A stretch of 38,052 nucleotides of DNA from Methanobacteriaceae archaeon (GTDB taxonomy: Archaea > Methanobacteriota > Methanobacteria > Methanobacteriales > Methanobacteriaceae), in the NCBI GenBank assembly GCA_020854915.1, contig JAHKLT010000072.1:1-38052 (forward strand), in the 5' to 3' direction. This document shows, one piece after another, positions 17,538 through 28,083 of this stretch; position 1 is the first letter of the stretch, and each line of letters begins with the position of its first letter. Below the pieces are notes generated by a model. The model did not search any database. It had not been told where the DNA came from and saw nothing but the letters and a program-made list of their open reading frames with translations. Position numbers and translations under genes: made by a program.

Positions 17538-17908
17538 TGTAAACCACAATTACTACAAGAATGTCCTTCATCCCCTTCATCAGGAATAGGTTTTTTAATT
17601 TCTTGTAATGTTACAGCTATTGAATAATATTTAGTACCATGGTCTTCTCTTTCAATAACAGGAGAAATGCCTTTAAAATAACATTTTATATCCCCAGTAT
17701 TTCCTATATCAAACGAAATAGGTTCACCTAATTGAAATCTTTGAAAATAATCAAGAATTTCATCTTTTTGTTTTTCTAAAACTCTTAAATTGACTGTTAA
17801 AATATTATTTTCACCTGTTTTTAAACCAACATTTTTTTGATCTAATTCTAACTGCCTACCAAGTTCTTTTTTAAAAGTTACTATATTATCTATATTGTTT
17901 GATACCAT
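17534..17908 (-). CDS. Uncharacterised protein with C-terminal CxxC (124 aa)
   Basis: I do not recognise this protein. The middle looks like a compact beta fold (ENNILTVNLRVLEKQK ... GDIKCYFKGISPVIER ... YYSIAVTLQEIKKP). The tail EGDEGHSCSNCGLH has a CxxC plus His that could bind metal. Soluble, no signal peptide. It lies convergent with, and overlaps by 4 bases, the epimerase gene. The composition is like its neighbours. A metal or redox role for the tail is a guess. Confidence 0.75.
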   Translation of the reverse strand: MVSNNIDNIVTFKKELGRQLELDQKNVGLKTGENNILTVNLRVLEKQKDEILDYFQRFQLGEPISFDIGNTGDIKCYFKGISPVIEREDHGTKYYSIAVTLQEIKKPIPDEGDEGHSCSNCGLH

Positions 17909-18189
17909 AAAATCACATTAAATATTAAATATTTTTTTTATATAGATTAAATATGTATTTTTTATTAAATAAAATTATAGTAAACAATACACCAATGAAC
18001 AAAAAAATACATTAAAAAATTAAAAAGAATTATGAATTTACAAAATTTATCATAAATTGTCACGATTTTTAATAACCTTTATATTTTATATTTTACATAA
18101 TTATTAATTATTAGAGATATACATCATTTAGCTATTTAAATAAATTTTAAACTAATAAAAAAATATTAACAATAAAAAAAGGTGTTATA
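17909..18189 (+). promoter_or_regulatory. Regulatory region before the acyl-CoA ligase/VOR operon
   Basis: 281 bases between divergent genes. AACC-TTTATATTTTA at 18074-18088 fits BRE plus TATA and predicts a leader of about 80 bases. Just upstream ACAAAATTTATCATAAATTGT (18040-18060) is a near-perfect dyad with one bulged base, a good candidate operator for the XRE-cupin regulator at 18190. Another promoter must serve the gene at 17908. Confidence 0.4.
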
Positions 18190-18738
18190 TTGAAAGAATT
18201 TAATAAAGATATTGGTAAAAGGATCAAAGAGTTAAGAGAACTTTCTGATAAATCAATTGAAGAATTTGCAGAAGAATTAAATATTGATGGAAATACCTAC
18301 AAAAAATACGAAAATGGAGAGTTAGATATTCCTGCTAGCTTTTTATATGAAATAGCAAACAATTTAAAAGTCGATTTAAACTTACTTTTAACAGGTGAAG
18401 AGAGTAGAATGCATATTTTTGATGTAACAAGGGCAGGAAAAGGAATTTCAGTGAATAGAAGTAATCAATACGAATATGAAAATTTATGCAATAAATTTAT
18501 TCATAAAAAATCTGAAGTATTCGTTATAACAGTAGAACCTAAAGAAAAAAGACCATCTTTAAATACACATCCTGGACAGGAATTTAATTATGTTTTAGAA
18601 GGTAGTCTAAAAATATACATTCACGAGAATGAAATTATTTTAAACAAAGGAGATTCTATTTTCTTTGATTCAAAACACAAACATGCTATGGAAGCATTAA
18701 ACAATGAAAAAGCTAAATTTTTAGCAGTTATTATGTAA
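18190..18738 (+). CDS. XRE-family regulator with cupin sensor domain
   Basis: 182 residues. N-terminal XRE helix-turn-helix (about 9-62: [23 protein letters not shown] ... [23 protein letters not shown]), and C-terminal double-stranded beta-helix cupin 2 (about 105-180) with [31 protein letters not shown] and [18 protein letters not shown]. This two-domain type often controls catabolic or acyl-CoA genes, sensing a small organic acid or its CoA ester. The start is TTG at 18190 with AAGGTG six bases upstream. It lies 13 bases before the acyl-CoA ligase, so it should regulate its own operon. Confidence 0.88.
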   Translation: MKEFNKDIGKRIKELRELSDKSIEEFAEELNIDGNTYKKYENGELDIPASFLYEIANNLKVDLNLLLTGEESRMHIFDVTRAGKGISVNRSNQYEYENLCNKFIHKKSEVFVITVEPKEKRPSLNTHPGQEFNYVLEGSLKIYIHENEIILNKGDSIFFDSKHKHAMEALNNEKAKFLAVIM

Positions 18739-18751
18739 ACTGGGGTTAAAA

Positions 18752-20401
18752 ATGTCATCATTATTAAAAAACTTTGTTAAACAAACAGAATTCGACTCTT
18801 ATGAAGATTTTAATGAAAATTTTGAATTTAAAATACCTGAAAACTTTAATTTCGGTTTTGATGTAGTAGATAAATATGCAGAAATTGATCCTGAAAAAAT
18901 AGCTCTTATATGGACTGATGATGAAGAAAAAAAAGTCTTTACATTCCAAGATATTAAAAATTATAGTAATAAAGTTGCAAATTTAATTAAAAGCCTTGGG
19001 GTTACAAATGGAGATAAAGTAATGGTAACCTTAAAAAATAGATATGAATTCTGGTTTACATTAATAGCTCTTCATAAAATTGGTGCAGTAGCTATTCCTG
19101 CAACACATATGTTAAAATTTAAAGATATCAAATTTAGAATTAAAAAAGCTGATGTTAAAATGATTATCTCAATAGATGAAGATAATATAATAGAAGATTA
19201 TGATAAATCTGAAAAAGAGCTAGGTATTAACATAAAAAAACTAGTAATTAATAGAGATATTAATGGATGGTACAATTTTTCAAAAGAAATAGAAAAAATG
19301 AGCAATGAATTTAAAAGGGAATATAAAAATAAGAATAATAATCCAATGCTTATATTTTTCAGCTCAGGAACAACTGGCCTTCCAAAAATGGTAGAACATG
19401 ATTATTTATATCCATTTGGACATATAATTACTGCAAAATACTGGCATAATGTTGTTGAAAATGGAATACATCATACAACCGCAGATACTGGTTGGGGAAA
19501 AGCTCTTTGGGGGAATTTATATGGTCAATGGATTGCAGGAACATCTGTTTTTATTTATGACTACATCAGATTTGATCCTCAAAAATTTTTAAATAAAATT
19601 ACAGAAGAAAAAGTAACAACTTTTTGTGCACCTCCAACAATTTATAGATTACTTATTAAAGAAGATTTAAGTAAATATAATTTTGAAAATCTTACTTATG
19701 TAACAACTGCAGGTGAACCTTTACCTTATGAAGTTTCTAAAAAATTTAAAAAAATAACTGGGTTAACAATTAAAGAAGGATTTGGACAAACAGAAACAAC
19801 ACTTTCAATAGCAACCTTTATTTGGATGGACTCAAAACCAAATTCAGTAGGTAAACCCTGCCCTATTTTTAATATAGAACTTTTAGATAATAATGAACAA
19901 ATACCTGATATTGGTGATGAAGGAGAAATCACAATTAATGTTTCAGAAGGAATTCCACCAGGTTTATTTAAAGAATATTACAAAGATGAAGAAAAAACTA
20001 AAAAAGTTTGGTATAATAACCATTATCACTGTGGGGATACTGCTTGGGTGGATGAAGATGGATATTATCAGTTTGTTGGAAGAAATGACGATATAATTAA
20101 AAGTTCTGGATATCGTATAGGCCCATATGAAGTTGAGAATGCATTAATATCCCATGATGCTGTTTTAAATTGTGCTGTAACAGGTTATCCTGATAAAATT
20201 AGAGGCCAAATTGTTAAAGCAACAATAGTTTTAACAGAAGGTTTTGAACCTTCAGAAGAATTAAAAAAAGATATTCAAAATCATGTTAAAAATGTAACAG
20301 CACCTTACAAATATCCTAGAAAAATTGAATTTGTAAAAGAAATACCAGAAACGATTAGTGGGAAAATAAGAAGAGTTGAAATTAGAAATAAAGATCAATG
20401 A
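18752..20401 (+). CDS. AMP-forming acyl-CoA synthetase
   Basis: 549 residues of the ANL superfamily: acid + ATP + CoA to acyl-CoA + AMP + PPi. P-loop [17 protein letters not shown] (about 199-215), EGFGQTET (A5), [34 protein letters not shown] (A7-A8) and the C-terminal lysine in ISGKIRR (K538) are all intact. The size and motifs fit the medium/branched-chain acyl-CoA synthetase group more than classical acetyl-CoA synthetase. It sits between an XRE-cupin regulator and vorCBA, pointing to activation of isobutyrate, isovalerate or 2-methylbutyrate for VOR; this is inference. Confidence 0.85.
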   Translation: MSSLLKNFVKQTEFDSYEDFNENFEFKIPENFNFGFDVVDKYAEIDPEKIALIWTDDEEKKVFTFQDIKNYSNKVANLIKSLGVTNGDKVMVTLKNRYEFWFTLIALHKIGAVAIPATHMLKFKDIKFRIKKADVKMIISIDEDNIIEDYDKSEKELGINIKKLVINRDINGWYNFSKEIEKMSNEFKREYKNKNNNPMLIFFSSGTTGLPKMVEHDYLYPFGHIITAKYWHNVVENGIHHTTADTGWGKALWGNLYGQWIAGTSVFIYDYIRFDPQKFLNKITEEKVTTFCAPPTIYRLLIKEDLSKYNFENLTYVTTAGEPLPYEVSKKFKKITGLTIKEGFGQTETTLSIATFIWMDSKPNSVGKPCPIFNIELLDNNEQIPDIGDEGEITINVSEGIPPGLFKEYYKDEEKTKKVWYNNHYHCGDTAWVDEDGYYQFVGRNDDIIKSSGYRIGPYEVENALISHDAVLNCAVTGYPDKIRGQIVKATIVLTEGFEPSEELKKDIQNHVKNVTAPYKYPRKIEFVKEIPETISGKIRRVEIRNKDQ

Positions 20402-20405
20402 TATT

Positions 20406-20636
20406 ATGAAAAAACCAAGTCCATTTCCAATTATACATAAAAATGAATGTAAAGCTTGTAAGAGATGTATTATAGCATGTCCCTTAAATCTATTAGAATT
20501 AAGTGAAGATCTAAATGAAAATGGATACCAGTATGTAAAATACAAAGGTGAAGGTTGTACTGGTTGTGGAAATTGTTATTATTCATGCCCTGAACCATTA
20601 GCTATAGAAGTTCATACATATAAAAGAAAAAAATAA
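20406..20636 (+). CDS. vorC: Ketoisovalerate oxidoreductase ferredoxin subunit VorC
   Basis: 76 residues with two complete 4Fe-4S motifs: C15, C18, C21, C25 ([12 protein letters not shown]) and C51, C54, C57, C61 ([12 protein letters not shown]). This delta-type subunit carries electrons between the TPP active site and ferredoxin. The ATG at 20406 gives the usual length; a TTG at 20376 would add ten residues and overlap the ligase gene. It follows the ligase stop by 4 bases. It is one of three subunits, vorC-vorB-vorA in that order. Confidence 0.88.
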   Translation: MKKPSPFPIIHKNECKACKRCIIACPLNLLELSEDLNENGYQYVKYKGEGCTGCGNCYYSCPEPLAIEVHTYKRKK

Positions 20637-20655
20637 AATTTTAAGGAGGTTAATA

Positions 20656-21708
20656 ATGAGTAATCAAATGATAAAAGGAAACACTGCTGTAATAATTGGT
20701 GCTATGTATGCAGGTTGCGATTGCTATTTTGGGTATCCAATAACCCCTGCTAGTGAGATATTACACGAAGCTTCAAAATATTTCCCACTTACAGGTAGAA
20801 AGTTTGTTCAAGCTGAAAGTGAAGAAGCATCAATAAACATGGTTTATGGTGGAGCTGCAGCAGGACACAGAGTAATGTCAGCATCATCTGGCCCAGGAAT
20901 GAGTTTAATGCAAGAAGGAATAGCTTATCTTGCAGGTGCAGAATTACCAGCAGTAATTGTAGATATTATGAGAGCGGGACCAGGTCTTGGAAATATAGGT
21001 CCAGAACAAGGCGATTATAATCAAAGTGTTAAAGGAGGAGGTCATGGAAATTATAAAAACATTGTTCTAGCTCCTAATTCTGTTCAAGAAATGTGTGACT
21101 TAACTATTAAAGCTTTTGAACTTGCAGATAAATATAGAAATCCTGTTGTTGTTTTAGCAGATGGAATACTTGGACAAATGGCAGAACCTCTAAATTTTCC
21201 AGAAATAGCTATTGAACCAGAAATTAATAATGATTTATCTGTTCGTGGGACTGAAGAAACAATGGAAAACTTAGTTAGTTCTATATTTCTCAATTTTAAA
21301 CAATTAGAAGAGTTTAACTATGCGATTCAAGAAAAATATGAAGAAATTAAAGAAAATGAAATTGAATTTGAAGAATATGAGCTCGAAGATGCAGAAATAG
21401 TTTTAATTGCATATGGAATAAGTAGTAGATTATCCAGATCAGCAGTTGACACCTCAAGAGAAAAAGGAATTAAAGTTGGATTACTTAGACCAATTACATT
21501 GTTTCCCTTCCCAGAAGATAAAATTAAAGAATTATCCGATAAAGGAGTAATATTTATATCTGTTGAAATGAGTAATGGTCAACTTCTTCAAGATATTCAA
21601 CTTGCAGCTTCAAGAAAAGAAGATACTTATCTTGTAAATAGAATGGGTGGAAACTTAATAGAATTAAATGATATCATGAAAAAAATTGAGGAGACAAATA
21701 ATTTATAG
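20656..21708 (+). CDS. vorB: 2-oxoacid (ketoisovalerate):ferredoxin oxidoreductase alpha subunit VorB
   Basis: 350 residues, same size class as VorB of Methanothermobacter. It has the alpha-type signature [11 protein letters not shown] (about 25-35), [30 protein letters not shown] (about 52-81) and [11 protein letters not shown]. Catalyses, with VorA and VorC, the CoA- and ferredoxin-dependent conversion of branched-chain 2-oxoacids to acyl-CoA, or the reverse carboxylation during assimilation. A strong ribosome binding site (AAGGAGGTTAATA) precedes the ATG. Homology to KorA makes 2-oxoglutarate a possible alternative substrate, but the fused beta-gamma partner favours VOR. Confidence 0.88.
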   Translation: MSNQMIKGNTAVIIGAMYAGCDCYFGYPITPASEILHEASKYFPLTGRKFVQAESEEASINMVYGGAAAGHRVMSASSGPGMSLMQEGIAYLAGAELPAVIVDIMRAGPGLGNIGPEQGDYNQSVKGGGHGNYKNIVLAPNSVQEMCDLTIKAFELADKYRNPVVVLADGILGQMAEPLNFPEIAIEPEINNDLSVRGTEETMENLVSSIFLNFKQLEEFNYAIQEKYEEIKENEIEFEEYELEDAEIVLIAYGISSRLSRSAVDTSREKGIKVGLLRPITLFPFPEDKIKELSDKGVIFISVEMSNGQLLQDIQLAASRKEDTYLVNRMGGNLIELNDIMKKIEETNNL

Positions 21709-21719
21709 GTTGTGTAAAT

Positions 21720-23168
21720 ATGGATAATGAAAATATAAATGATGATTTTGAATTAAAGATATTAAAAAATCCTGACTCAATTTATGATAATTTTTCTAGA
21801 AAAGGAGAAGGAAAACAATCTGTAACTCATTACTGTGGTGGTTGTGGTCATGGAATTCTACATAAACTAATTGGAGAAGTAATGGATGAATTAGAAATCC
21901 AAAAACGTTCTGTTATGATATCACCAGTTGGTTGTGCTGTATTTGCTTATTACTATTTTAATTGTGGTAATGTTCAAAGTGCACATGGTAGAGCTCCTGC
22001 TGTTGGAACTGGACTATCAAGAGCAGAAGATAATGCTGTTGTAATGTCATATCAAGGAGATGGTGATTTAGCCTCTATAGGTTTAAATGAAACATTACAA
22101 GCAGGTAATCGTGGGGAAAAAATAGCTGTATTCTTTGTAAATAACACTGTTTATGGTATGACTGGAGGACAAATGGCTCCAACAACATTAGTTGGTGAAG
22201 TAACAACAACTTCCCAAACAGGACGAGATCCTAACTATGCAGGTTATCCTATACACATGTGTGAATTAATTAATAATCTTAAAGCTCCAGTGTTCATCGA
22301 GAGAGTTTCCCTTTCAAATCCAATGAATATTAGAAAAGCAAAAAAAGCTATTGAAAAATCTTTAAGAATACAAAAAGAAGGAAAAGGTTATAGTTTCATT
22401 GAAGTTTTAGCGCCTTGTCCAACAAATTTAAAAATGGATAGTGAAGAAATACAGGAATTTGTTGAAAAAGAACTGGAAAAAGAATATCCATTAGCTTGTT
22501 TTAGAGATAGAAGTTCTGAAGTAGAAAGTATAAAAAGACCAGATAGTAATTTTTCTAAAGAAAAATTAGATGAAATATTTAATATTAATAGAGGAATTTC
22601 ATTTAAGTTAATAGATGATGATAGTATTAAACCCTTTTCAATAAAAATAGCTGGTTTCGGAGGTCAAGGAGTATTGAGTGCTGGTTTAACAATTGCACAA
22701 GCTGCTTGTAATGAAGGAAAACATGTTTCTTGGTATCCTAGCTATGGTCCAGAACAAAGAGGAGGAACTTCTAATTGTTCTGTTGTGATCTCTGGAAAAG
22801 CAATAGGAACACCAGTAGTAGAAGATATAGATGTTCTAATAGCTTTAAACAATTCTTCAATTAAGAAATTTTCAGATGATGTTAAAGAAGATGGTATAAT
22901 CCTTTATGATTCACATATTGATGATGTTAATATAAATAAAAATGTTAAATCAATACCAATACCTGCTGTAAAAATAGCTGAAGAAAATGGTAATATTAAA
23001 ACTGCTAATACTGTATTTCTTGGAGTTTTATCAGAATTGAATAAAATTATTTCTAAAGATGCTTATATTGAATCTATTAAAGATATTTTTGCTGGAAAAG
23101 AAAAAGTAATAGATACAAATATTAGTGTTTTAGATTCTGCTTCTAAATGGACAAGAGAAAATATTTAA
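21720..23168 (+). CDS. vorA: Ketoisovalerate oxidoreductase VorA, fused beta and gamma subunits
   Basis: 482 residues. The beta part binds thiamine pyrophosphate: CGGCGHG (39-45), QGDGD (112-116) and [11 protein letters not shown] (141-151). The gamma part begins near 305: [18 protein letters not shown], then [21 protein letters not shown]. This fusion, with small VorC and 350-residue VorB, is the arrangement of methanobacterial VOR. In a hydrogenotroph the enzyme probably works in the carboxylating direction for valine, leucine and isoleucine synthesis from acyl-CoA. It lies 11 bases after vorB. Confidence 0.92.
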   Translation: MDNENINDDFELKILKNPDSIYDNFSRKGEGKQSVTHYCGGCGHGILHKLIGEVMDELEIQKRSVMISPVGCAVFAYYYFNCGNVQSAHGRAPAVGTGLSRAEDNAVVMSYQGDGDLASIGLNETLQAGNRGEKIAVFFVNNTVYGMTGGQMAPTTLVGEVTTTSQTGRDPNYAGYPIHMCELINNLKAPVFIERVSLSNPMNIRKAKKAIEKSLRIQKEGKGYSFIEVLAPCPTNLKMDSEEIQEFVEKELEKEYPLACFRDRSSEVESIKRPDSNFSKEKLDEIFNINRGISFKLIDDDSIKPFSIKIAGFGGQGVLSAGLTIAQAACNEGKHVSWYPSYGPEQRGGTSNCSVVISGKAIGTPVVEDIDVLIALNNSSIKKFSDDVKEDGIILYDSHIDDVNINKNVKSIPIPAVKIAEENGNIKTANTVFLGVLSELNKIISKDAYIESIKDIFAGKEKVIDTNISVLDSASKWTRENI

Positions 23169-23179
23169 TTGGTGATTTA

Positions 23180-24490
23180 ATGAGCTATAAAAAGATAAGT
23201 AAATATTTCTTAGATAATTCTAATGTTTCAGTTGGAGATACTATCACCATTACTAAAACAGATATTGAATATAAAGGAATTTTACTAGATAGAAATGATA
23301 ACAGCGAAGATGGATATATTGTTCTTAAATTAGATAGTGGATATAATATAGGGATAAATATTGAAAATAGTGAAGTTAATCTTGTTGAAAAAGGTAATAA
23401 ACCAAAAATTGGTTATGATAATAAACAAATTGCTAAAAGTGATAAAAAAGAGAATATATCTATTATTTCAACCGGAGGAACAGTTTCTTCCATAATTGAT
23501 TATAAAACTGGAGCAGTTCATCCTGCTTTTACAGCTGAAGATTTACTTAAAGCAAATCCAGAATTATTAGATTTAGCTAATTATGAAGTTAAAGCTTTAT
23601 ACAATATATTAAGCGAAAATATGAAACCTGAGTATTGGGTTGAAGCTTCAAAATCAATAGCTGATGATATATCTTCTGGCTCTGATGGAGTTGTTGTAGC
23701 ACATGGTACAGATACATTACATTATACTTCTGCGGCATTAAGTTTTATGCTTGAAACACCAGTTCCAATTGTTATTACTGGAGCTCAAAGAAGTAGTGAT
23801 AGACCTTCAACTGATGCTTCATTAAATTTAATTAATTCTGTTAAAGTTGCTAAATCAAATATTGGTGAAGTTGTTGTATGTATGCATGAAACTTTAGATG
23901 ATTCAAGTTGTTTAGTTCATCAGGGAACTAAAGTTAGGAAAATGCATACAAGTAGAAGAGACACATTTAGAAGTATTAATACAGAACCAATAGCAACTGT
24001 AAAAAATGATAATATAATAATAAATTCGGATTATAGTTATTTTAAAAGAGGAAAAAGGGATTTAAGATTAAATAATGACATTGAATATAAAGTTGGATAT
24101 ATTAAAAGTTTTCCAGGAATAACTAATGAGTTAATAGATTATCATATTGACAAAGGATATAAAGGTATTTTAATTGAAGGCACTGGTTTAGGCCATATTC
24201 CAGATTATATTGTTGATTCTATAAAACGAGCAAAAGAAGAAAATATAGCAATAGTTATGAGTTCACAGTGTTTATATGGTCGAGTTAATATGAATGTTTA
24301 CAGTACAGGGCGAAAATTAGTTGATGCTGATATAATTTCTGGGGAGGATATGACTCCTGAAACTGCTTATGTTAAATTATGTTGGGTTTTAGGACAAAGT
24401 AACCAAATAAATGAAGTGAAAGAATTGATGAATAAAAATATTGCTGGAGAAATATCTTCAAAATCTTCAGTAAAAAATTTCTTAAATTAA
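23180..24490 (+). CDS. gatD: Glutamyl-tRNA(Gln) amidotransferase subunit D
   Basis: 436 residues. With GatE converts Glu-tRNA(Gln) to Gln-tRNA(Gln) in archaea; GatD is the glutaminase. After an N-terminal beta-barrel (about 1-85) the asparaginase-like domain shows [24 protein letters not shown] and [16 protein letters not shown], with the Thr-Thr-Asp-Lys-type active site region. Start chosen at ATG 23180, with TTGGTGATTTA before it; an earlier in-frame ATG at 23147 lies within vorA. It is 11 bases after vorA. Confidence 0.96.
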   Translation: MSYKKISKYFLDNSNVSVGDTITITKTDIEYKGILLDRNDNSEDGYIVLKLDSGYNIGINIENSEVNLVEKGNKPKIGYDNKQIAKSDKKENISIISTGGTVSSIIDYKTGAVHPAFTAEDLLKANPELLDLANYEVKALYNILSENMKPEYWVEASKSIADDISSGSDGVVVAHGTDTLHYTSAALSFMLETPVPIVITGAQRSSDRPSTDASLNLINSVKVAKSNIGEVVVCMHETLDDSSCLVHQGTKVRKMHTSRRDTFRSINTEPIATVKNDNIIINSDYSYFKRGKRDLRLNNDIEYKVGYIKSFPGITNELIDYHIDKGYKGILIEGTGLGHIPDYIVDSIKRAKEENIAIVMSSQCLYGRVNMNVYSTGRKLVDADIISGEDMTPETAYVKLCWVLGQSNQINEVKELMNKNIAGEISSKSSVKNFLN

Positions 24491-24502
24491 GGTTGTGTTA
24501 GA

Positions 24503-26374
24503 TTGGATTTTGATAAATTAGGTCTTAAAATGGGTCTTGAAATTCACCAACAATTAAATACTATGCATAAACTATTTTGTCCTTGTAAAACTGAATTAAT
24601 TGATAAAGATTATGATAATATAATAAAACGTAATTTAAGACCCACACAAAGTGAATTAGGAGAAATTGATAGAGCAGCATATGCAGAATCAATACAAAAA
24701 TTAAATTTTAAGTATGAATCTTATAATAGTGAAACCTGTCTCGTTGAATGTGATGATGAACCACCATATAGTTTAAATGAAGAAGCTCTTGAGATATCTA
24801 TTATTATAGGTGAATTATTAAATATGCATATTGTAGATGAATTTCATACAATGAGAAAACAAGTTATAGATGGAAGTAACACTGGTGGTTTTCAAAGAAC
24901 TGGTTTAGTTGCAACAAATGGTCATTTGGATACTCCTTATGGTAAAGTAATTATTGAAAGTTTAGGTCTTGAAGAAGATGCTTGTAGAAGAATTGAAACT
25001 ACTGATGATTTTACGGAATTTAGATTAGATAGACTTGGTATACCTTTAGCTGAAATAACAACTGATCCTTCAATGCATCATCCTGAACAAGTTCGTGAAG
25101 TTGCATATATGATTGGGCAAATCTTAAGAAGTACAAATGTTAAAAGAGGTCTTGGAACAATTAGACAAGATGTAAACATTTCTATTGAAAAAGGAGCTAG
25201 AGTTGAAATTAAAGGTGTTCAAAATCTTGATTTATTTAATAAAATTGTTGAAAATGAAATTCAAAGACAATTAACATTAATTGAAATAAAAGATGAACTT
25301 AAATCAAGAAATGCTAAAGTAATTGAAGAAATTTATGATTTAGATGAAATATTTGAAAATACTGAGTCTAAAATTTTATCTTCTGCAGAATCTATAAAAG
25401 GAATTGTTTTAAAAGGATTTGGTGGTTTAATAGGAAAAGAAGTTCAAAAAGGTAGAAGATTTGGAACAGAAATTGCAAGTTATGCGAAAAAAAGAGGAGT
25501 TTCTGGTATATTTCATACTGATGAGCTTCCAGCATACGGAATTAGTTCTAATGAAGTAGAAAAATTAAAAAAATCATTGAATCTAGATGAAAATGATGCA
25601 ATTATAATTGTAGCCCACAACGAAAAAATAGCTATTTCTGCTTTAGAAGAAGTTAAAAAAAGAGCTAATTTAGCATTTAAAGGAGTCTTAGAAGAAACTA
25701 GAAAAGCTCTTGAAGATGGAAATACAGAATATATGAGACCACTACCAACTGCAAATAGGATGTATCTTGAAACTGACATCCCATCATTTAAAATTGAAAA
25801 AAAACTAGTTAAGTCTATAAAAGATAATTTACCTGAACTTCCAGATGTTAAAAAAGAACGAATTATTAATGAATATAAATTAAGTGAAGATTTAGCTAAT
25901 CAAATAGTTAAAAAAGGTATTTGTGATGATTTTGAATGTATAATTCCATCTTTAAAATTAGATTCAATAACAATCGCCTCTGTTTTAGCATATGATATCC
26001 CAGAAATTAAAAGAGAAGGACATAATACTTATAATTTAGATAATAATAAATTAATCTCCATATTTTCATTAGTTGAAAATGGTAAGATTTCAAAAGATGC
26101 AATATCAAATCTAATGATTAAAGTATGTGAAAGTCCAAATAGTAATATAGAAAAAATTGCTGAAGACAATAATCTAACACTTTTAAGTGAAGATAAAGTT
26201 ATTGAAATCATTTCAGAAATTGTAAAAAACAATGCAAAAATGATTGAAGAGAGAAAAATGAGTGCTATGGGTCCCTTAATGGGAATGAGTATGAAAAAAC
26301 TTAAAGGTAAAGCAGATGGTAGTCTTGTAAATAAAGTTGTGAAAGATGAAATTCAAAAGCAATTAAACACATAA
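24503..26374 (+). CDS. gatE: Glutamyl-tRNA(Gln) amidotransferase subunit E
   Basis: 623 residues. The start has the GatB/E cradle motifs: [36 protein letters not shown], and then [16 protein letters not shown], the kinase/transamidase centre. An AspRS-like insertion region (about 290-400) distinguishes GatE from bacterial GatB, and a C-terminal YqeY-like tail ([15 protein letters not shown] ... [18 protein letters not shown]) binds tRNA. It starts at TTG with GGTTGTGTTAGA just before it. Works with GatD upstream; the two genes are 12 bases apart. Confidence 0.96.
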   Translation: MDFDKLGLKMGLEIHQQLNTMHKLFCPCKTELIDKDYDNIIKRNLRPTQSELGEIDRAAYAESIQKLNFKYESYNSETCLVECDDEPPYSLNEEALEISIIIGELLNMHIVDEFHTMRKQVIDGSNTGGFQRTGLVATNGHLDTPYGKVIIESLGLEEDACRRIETTDDFTEFRLDRLGIPLAEITTDPSMHHPEQVREVAYMIGQILRSTNVKRGLGTIRQDVNISIEKGARVEIKGVQNLDLFNKIVENEIQRQLTLIEIKDELKSRNAKVIEEIYDLDEIFENTESKILSSAESIKGIVLKGFGGLIGKEVQKGRRFGTEIASYAKKRGVSGIFHTDELPAYGISSNEVEKLKKSLNLDENDAIIIVAHNEKIAISALEEVKKRANLAFKGVLEETRKALEDGNTEYMRPLPTANRMYLETDIPSFKIEKKLVKSIKDNLPELPDVKKERIINEYKLSEDLANQIVKKGICDDFECIIPSLKLDSITIASVLAYDIPEIKREGHNTYNLDNNKLISIFSLVENGKISKDAISNLMIKVCESPNSNIEKIAEDNNLTLLSEDKVIEIISEIVKNNAKMIEERKMSAMGPLMGMSMKKLKGKADGSLVNKVVKDEIQKQLNT

Positions 26375-26383
26375 GGCAAAACT

Positions 26384-27298
26384 ATGAAAGAATATGATAT
26401 TATAATTATTGGTGCTGGTCCAGCTGGATTAACAGCAGGTATTTATGGTGGAAGACAAGGGAAAAAAACTTTAATATTAGATAAAGATCTTGTTGGAGGT
26501 GTTGGTCGTGAAGTTCCTGCAATGGAAAATTATCCAGGTTTTGATATTATAGCAGGAATCAAATTAATTGAAAAAATACAAAAACAAACAGAAAAGAATT
26601 CAGAAATTAGAGAATTAGAGTCAATAAAAAGAATAGATAAAATAAAAGATTTAGACTTTAATTTTAATATTGAAACAGATAAAGATGAATATCTATGTAA
26701 AGCTATTATCTTAGCTACAGGTTCTTCTTACAGACATTTAAATGTAGAAGGAGAAAAAGAATTCTTAGGGAGAGGAGTTGCTTATTGTGCTACTTGTGAT
26801 GGAATGTTTTTTAGAGGAAAAGATGTAGCTATTGTTGGAGGAGGAAATAGTTCTCTTCAAGAAGCTATTTATCTTACAAACATTGGATGTAATGTTACAA
26901 TTATTCATAGAAGAGATAAATTTAGAGCTGATATATTCCTCCAAGAACGAATCAAAGAAAAAGGAATAAATGTTATTTATAGTAGCCAAGTTAAAAAAAT
27001 TGAAGGAAAAAATTCTGTAGAATCTATAACTCTTTTAAATAATAAAAATGAAGAATATAAATTAAAAGTAAGTGGAGTTTTTATATCTATTGGATATGAT
27101 CCTCAAACAGAACTTGCTGAAAAATTAGGTGTTGAACTTGATGAAAAAAAATATATTAAAACAGATAAAAGTCAAAAAACCAACATAGAATATGTTTATT
27201 CAGCAGGTGATGTAACTGGTGGAATAAAACAATGGATAGTTGCAAGTAGTGAAGGTGCAATATCCGCATTATCTGCATATAATGATTTAGAAAAATAA
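26384..27298 (+). CDS. trxB: Thioredoxin-disulfide reductase-like flavoprotein
   Basis: 304 residues. FAD motif GAGPAGLTAG (10-19), active-site CATC (C135, C138), second Rossmann motif GGGNSS and HRRDKFRA in the nucleotide binding domain, and YVYSAGDVTGG near the end. Reduces thioredoxin-like proteins. In several methanogens TrxR uses NADPH or reduced F420; the intact HRRD...R pattern here fits NADPH. It lies 9 bases after gatE on the same strand, so it may belong to the same transcript. Convergent with the short membrane gene at 27300. Confidence 0.93.
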   Translation: MKEYDIIIIGAGPAGLTAGIYGGRQGKKTLILDKDLVGGVGREVPAMENYPGFDIIAGIKLIEKIQKQTEKNSEIRELESIKRIDKIKDLDFNFNIETDKDEYLCKAIILATGSSYRHLNVEGEKEFLGRGVAYCATCDGMFFRGKDVAIVGGGNSSLQEAIYLTNIGCNVTIIHRRDKFRADIFLQERIKEKGINVIYSSQVKKIEGKNSVESITLLNNKNEEYKLKVSGVFISIGYDPQTELAEKLGVELDEKKYIKTDKSQKTNIEYVYSAGDVTGGIKQWIVASSEGAISALSAYNDLEK

Positions 27299-27299
27299 A

Positions 27300-27446
27300 T
27301 TAATATTTTCTATCTGTTAAATAAATATATATAAAATATGCTATAACTAAAACAACGATTAACGGTAAAAGCCACATGAATAATTGAAATACAACAACCG
27401 CAATTAAAATAGCTATTATAACATAAAATAAATCTTTAAGCTCCAT
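27300..27446 (-). CDS. 48-residue double-helix membrane protein
   Basis: A small gene that usual length cut-offs would miss. The protein is MELKDLF followed by two hydrophobic helices (about residues 8-23 and 25-43), split by QLFMWLLP, and ends TDRKY. The charge pattern (acidic/basic N-terminus, basic C-terminus) and the intact 49-codon frame across a highly A/T-rich stretch argue it is real. No Shine-Dalgarno; TTTATATA lies about 15-20 bases upstream, which suggests a leaderless or near-leaderless transcript. It stands divergent from guaAA and ends 2 bases from the trxB stop. No function is proposed. Confidence 0.6.
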   Translation of the reverse strand: MELKDLFYVIIAILIAVVVFQLFMWLLPLIVVLVIAYFIYIYLTDRKY

Positions 27447-27512
27447 ATTAAAAAATATATAAATAAGAATATATATCTTTTTTTAAAATATAATAATAAA
27501 AGGATGTGAAAA

Positions 27513-28070
27513 ATGACAATTCTAATTATTAATAATAAAGGACAATACAACCATAGAATCCAAAGGGCTTTAAAATATTTGAACATACCCTGTGAACTTG
27601 TATCAAATGATTTATCCATAGAAGAAATCGAAGTTAAAAAACCTAAAGGCCTTATTTTAGGAGGAGGCCCTTCGATTGATGAAGGGGGATTATGTGAAGA
27701 TTATATTAAACATTTTAAAATCCCCGTTCTTGGAATATGTCTTGGCCATCAAATAATAGCTAAAACTTTTGGTGGTAAAATTAATAATTCTGAAAATGAA
27801 AGCTACGCAAAGGTAAAAATAAACATATTAGATGATGAAAATTTATTTAAGAGTTTAGCTCCTAAAATGGAAGTTTGGTCTTCCCATAAAGAAGAAGTTG
27901 AAAAAATACCAGATGATTTTAAAATATTAGCAAATTCTGAATTATGTGATGTTGAATCTTTTAAACATAGAGAATTAGACATTTACGGAATTCAATTCCA
28001 TCCTGAAGTACATCACACCCCTAAAGGTTCTGTAATTTTTGAAAATTTTTATAACATCTGTAATAAATAA
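27513..28070 (+). CDS. guaAA: GMP synthase subunit A (glutamine amidotransferase)
   Basis: 185 residues, class I glutaminase. Catalytic C76 in GICLGH, and H163 and E165 in FHPEVHH. It passes ammonia to the ATP-pyrophosphatase subunit GuaAB for XMP to GMP. In archaea the two activities are on separate proteins, as here. GGATGTGAAAA precedes the ATG. The two halves are separated by a small ORF, which is unusual for a tight pair. Confidence 0.95.
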   Translation: MTILIINNKGQYNHRIQRALKYLNIPCELVSNDLSIEEIEVKKPKGLILGGGPSIDEGGLCEDYIKHFKIPVLGICLGHQIIAKTFGGKINNSENESYAKVKINILDDENLFKSLAPKMEVWSSHKEEVEKIPDDFKILANSELCDVESFKHRELDIYGIQFHPEVHHTPKGSVIFENFYNICNK

Positions 28071-28083
28071 TTAAGGTGAAAAT

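Noticed and set aside
20376-20405. TTG start for vorC at 20376
   Set aside because: It would overlap the ligase gene by 26 bases and add residues not typical of VorC; the ATG at 20406 fits the family length.
27416-27619. ORF overlapping guaAA in antisense
   Set aside because: It overlaps both guaAA and the more convincing 48-residue frame, and shows no ribosome binding site.
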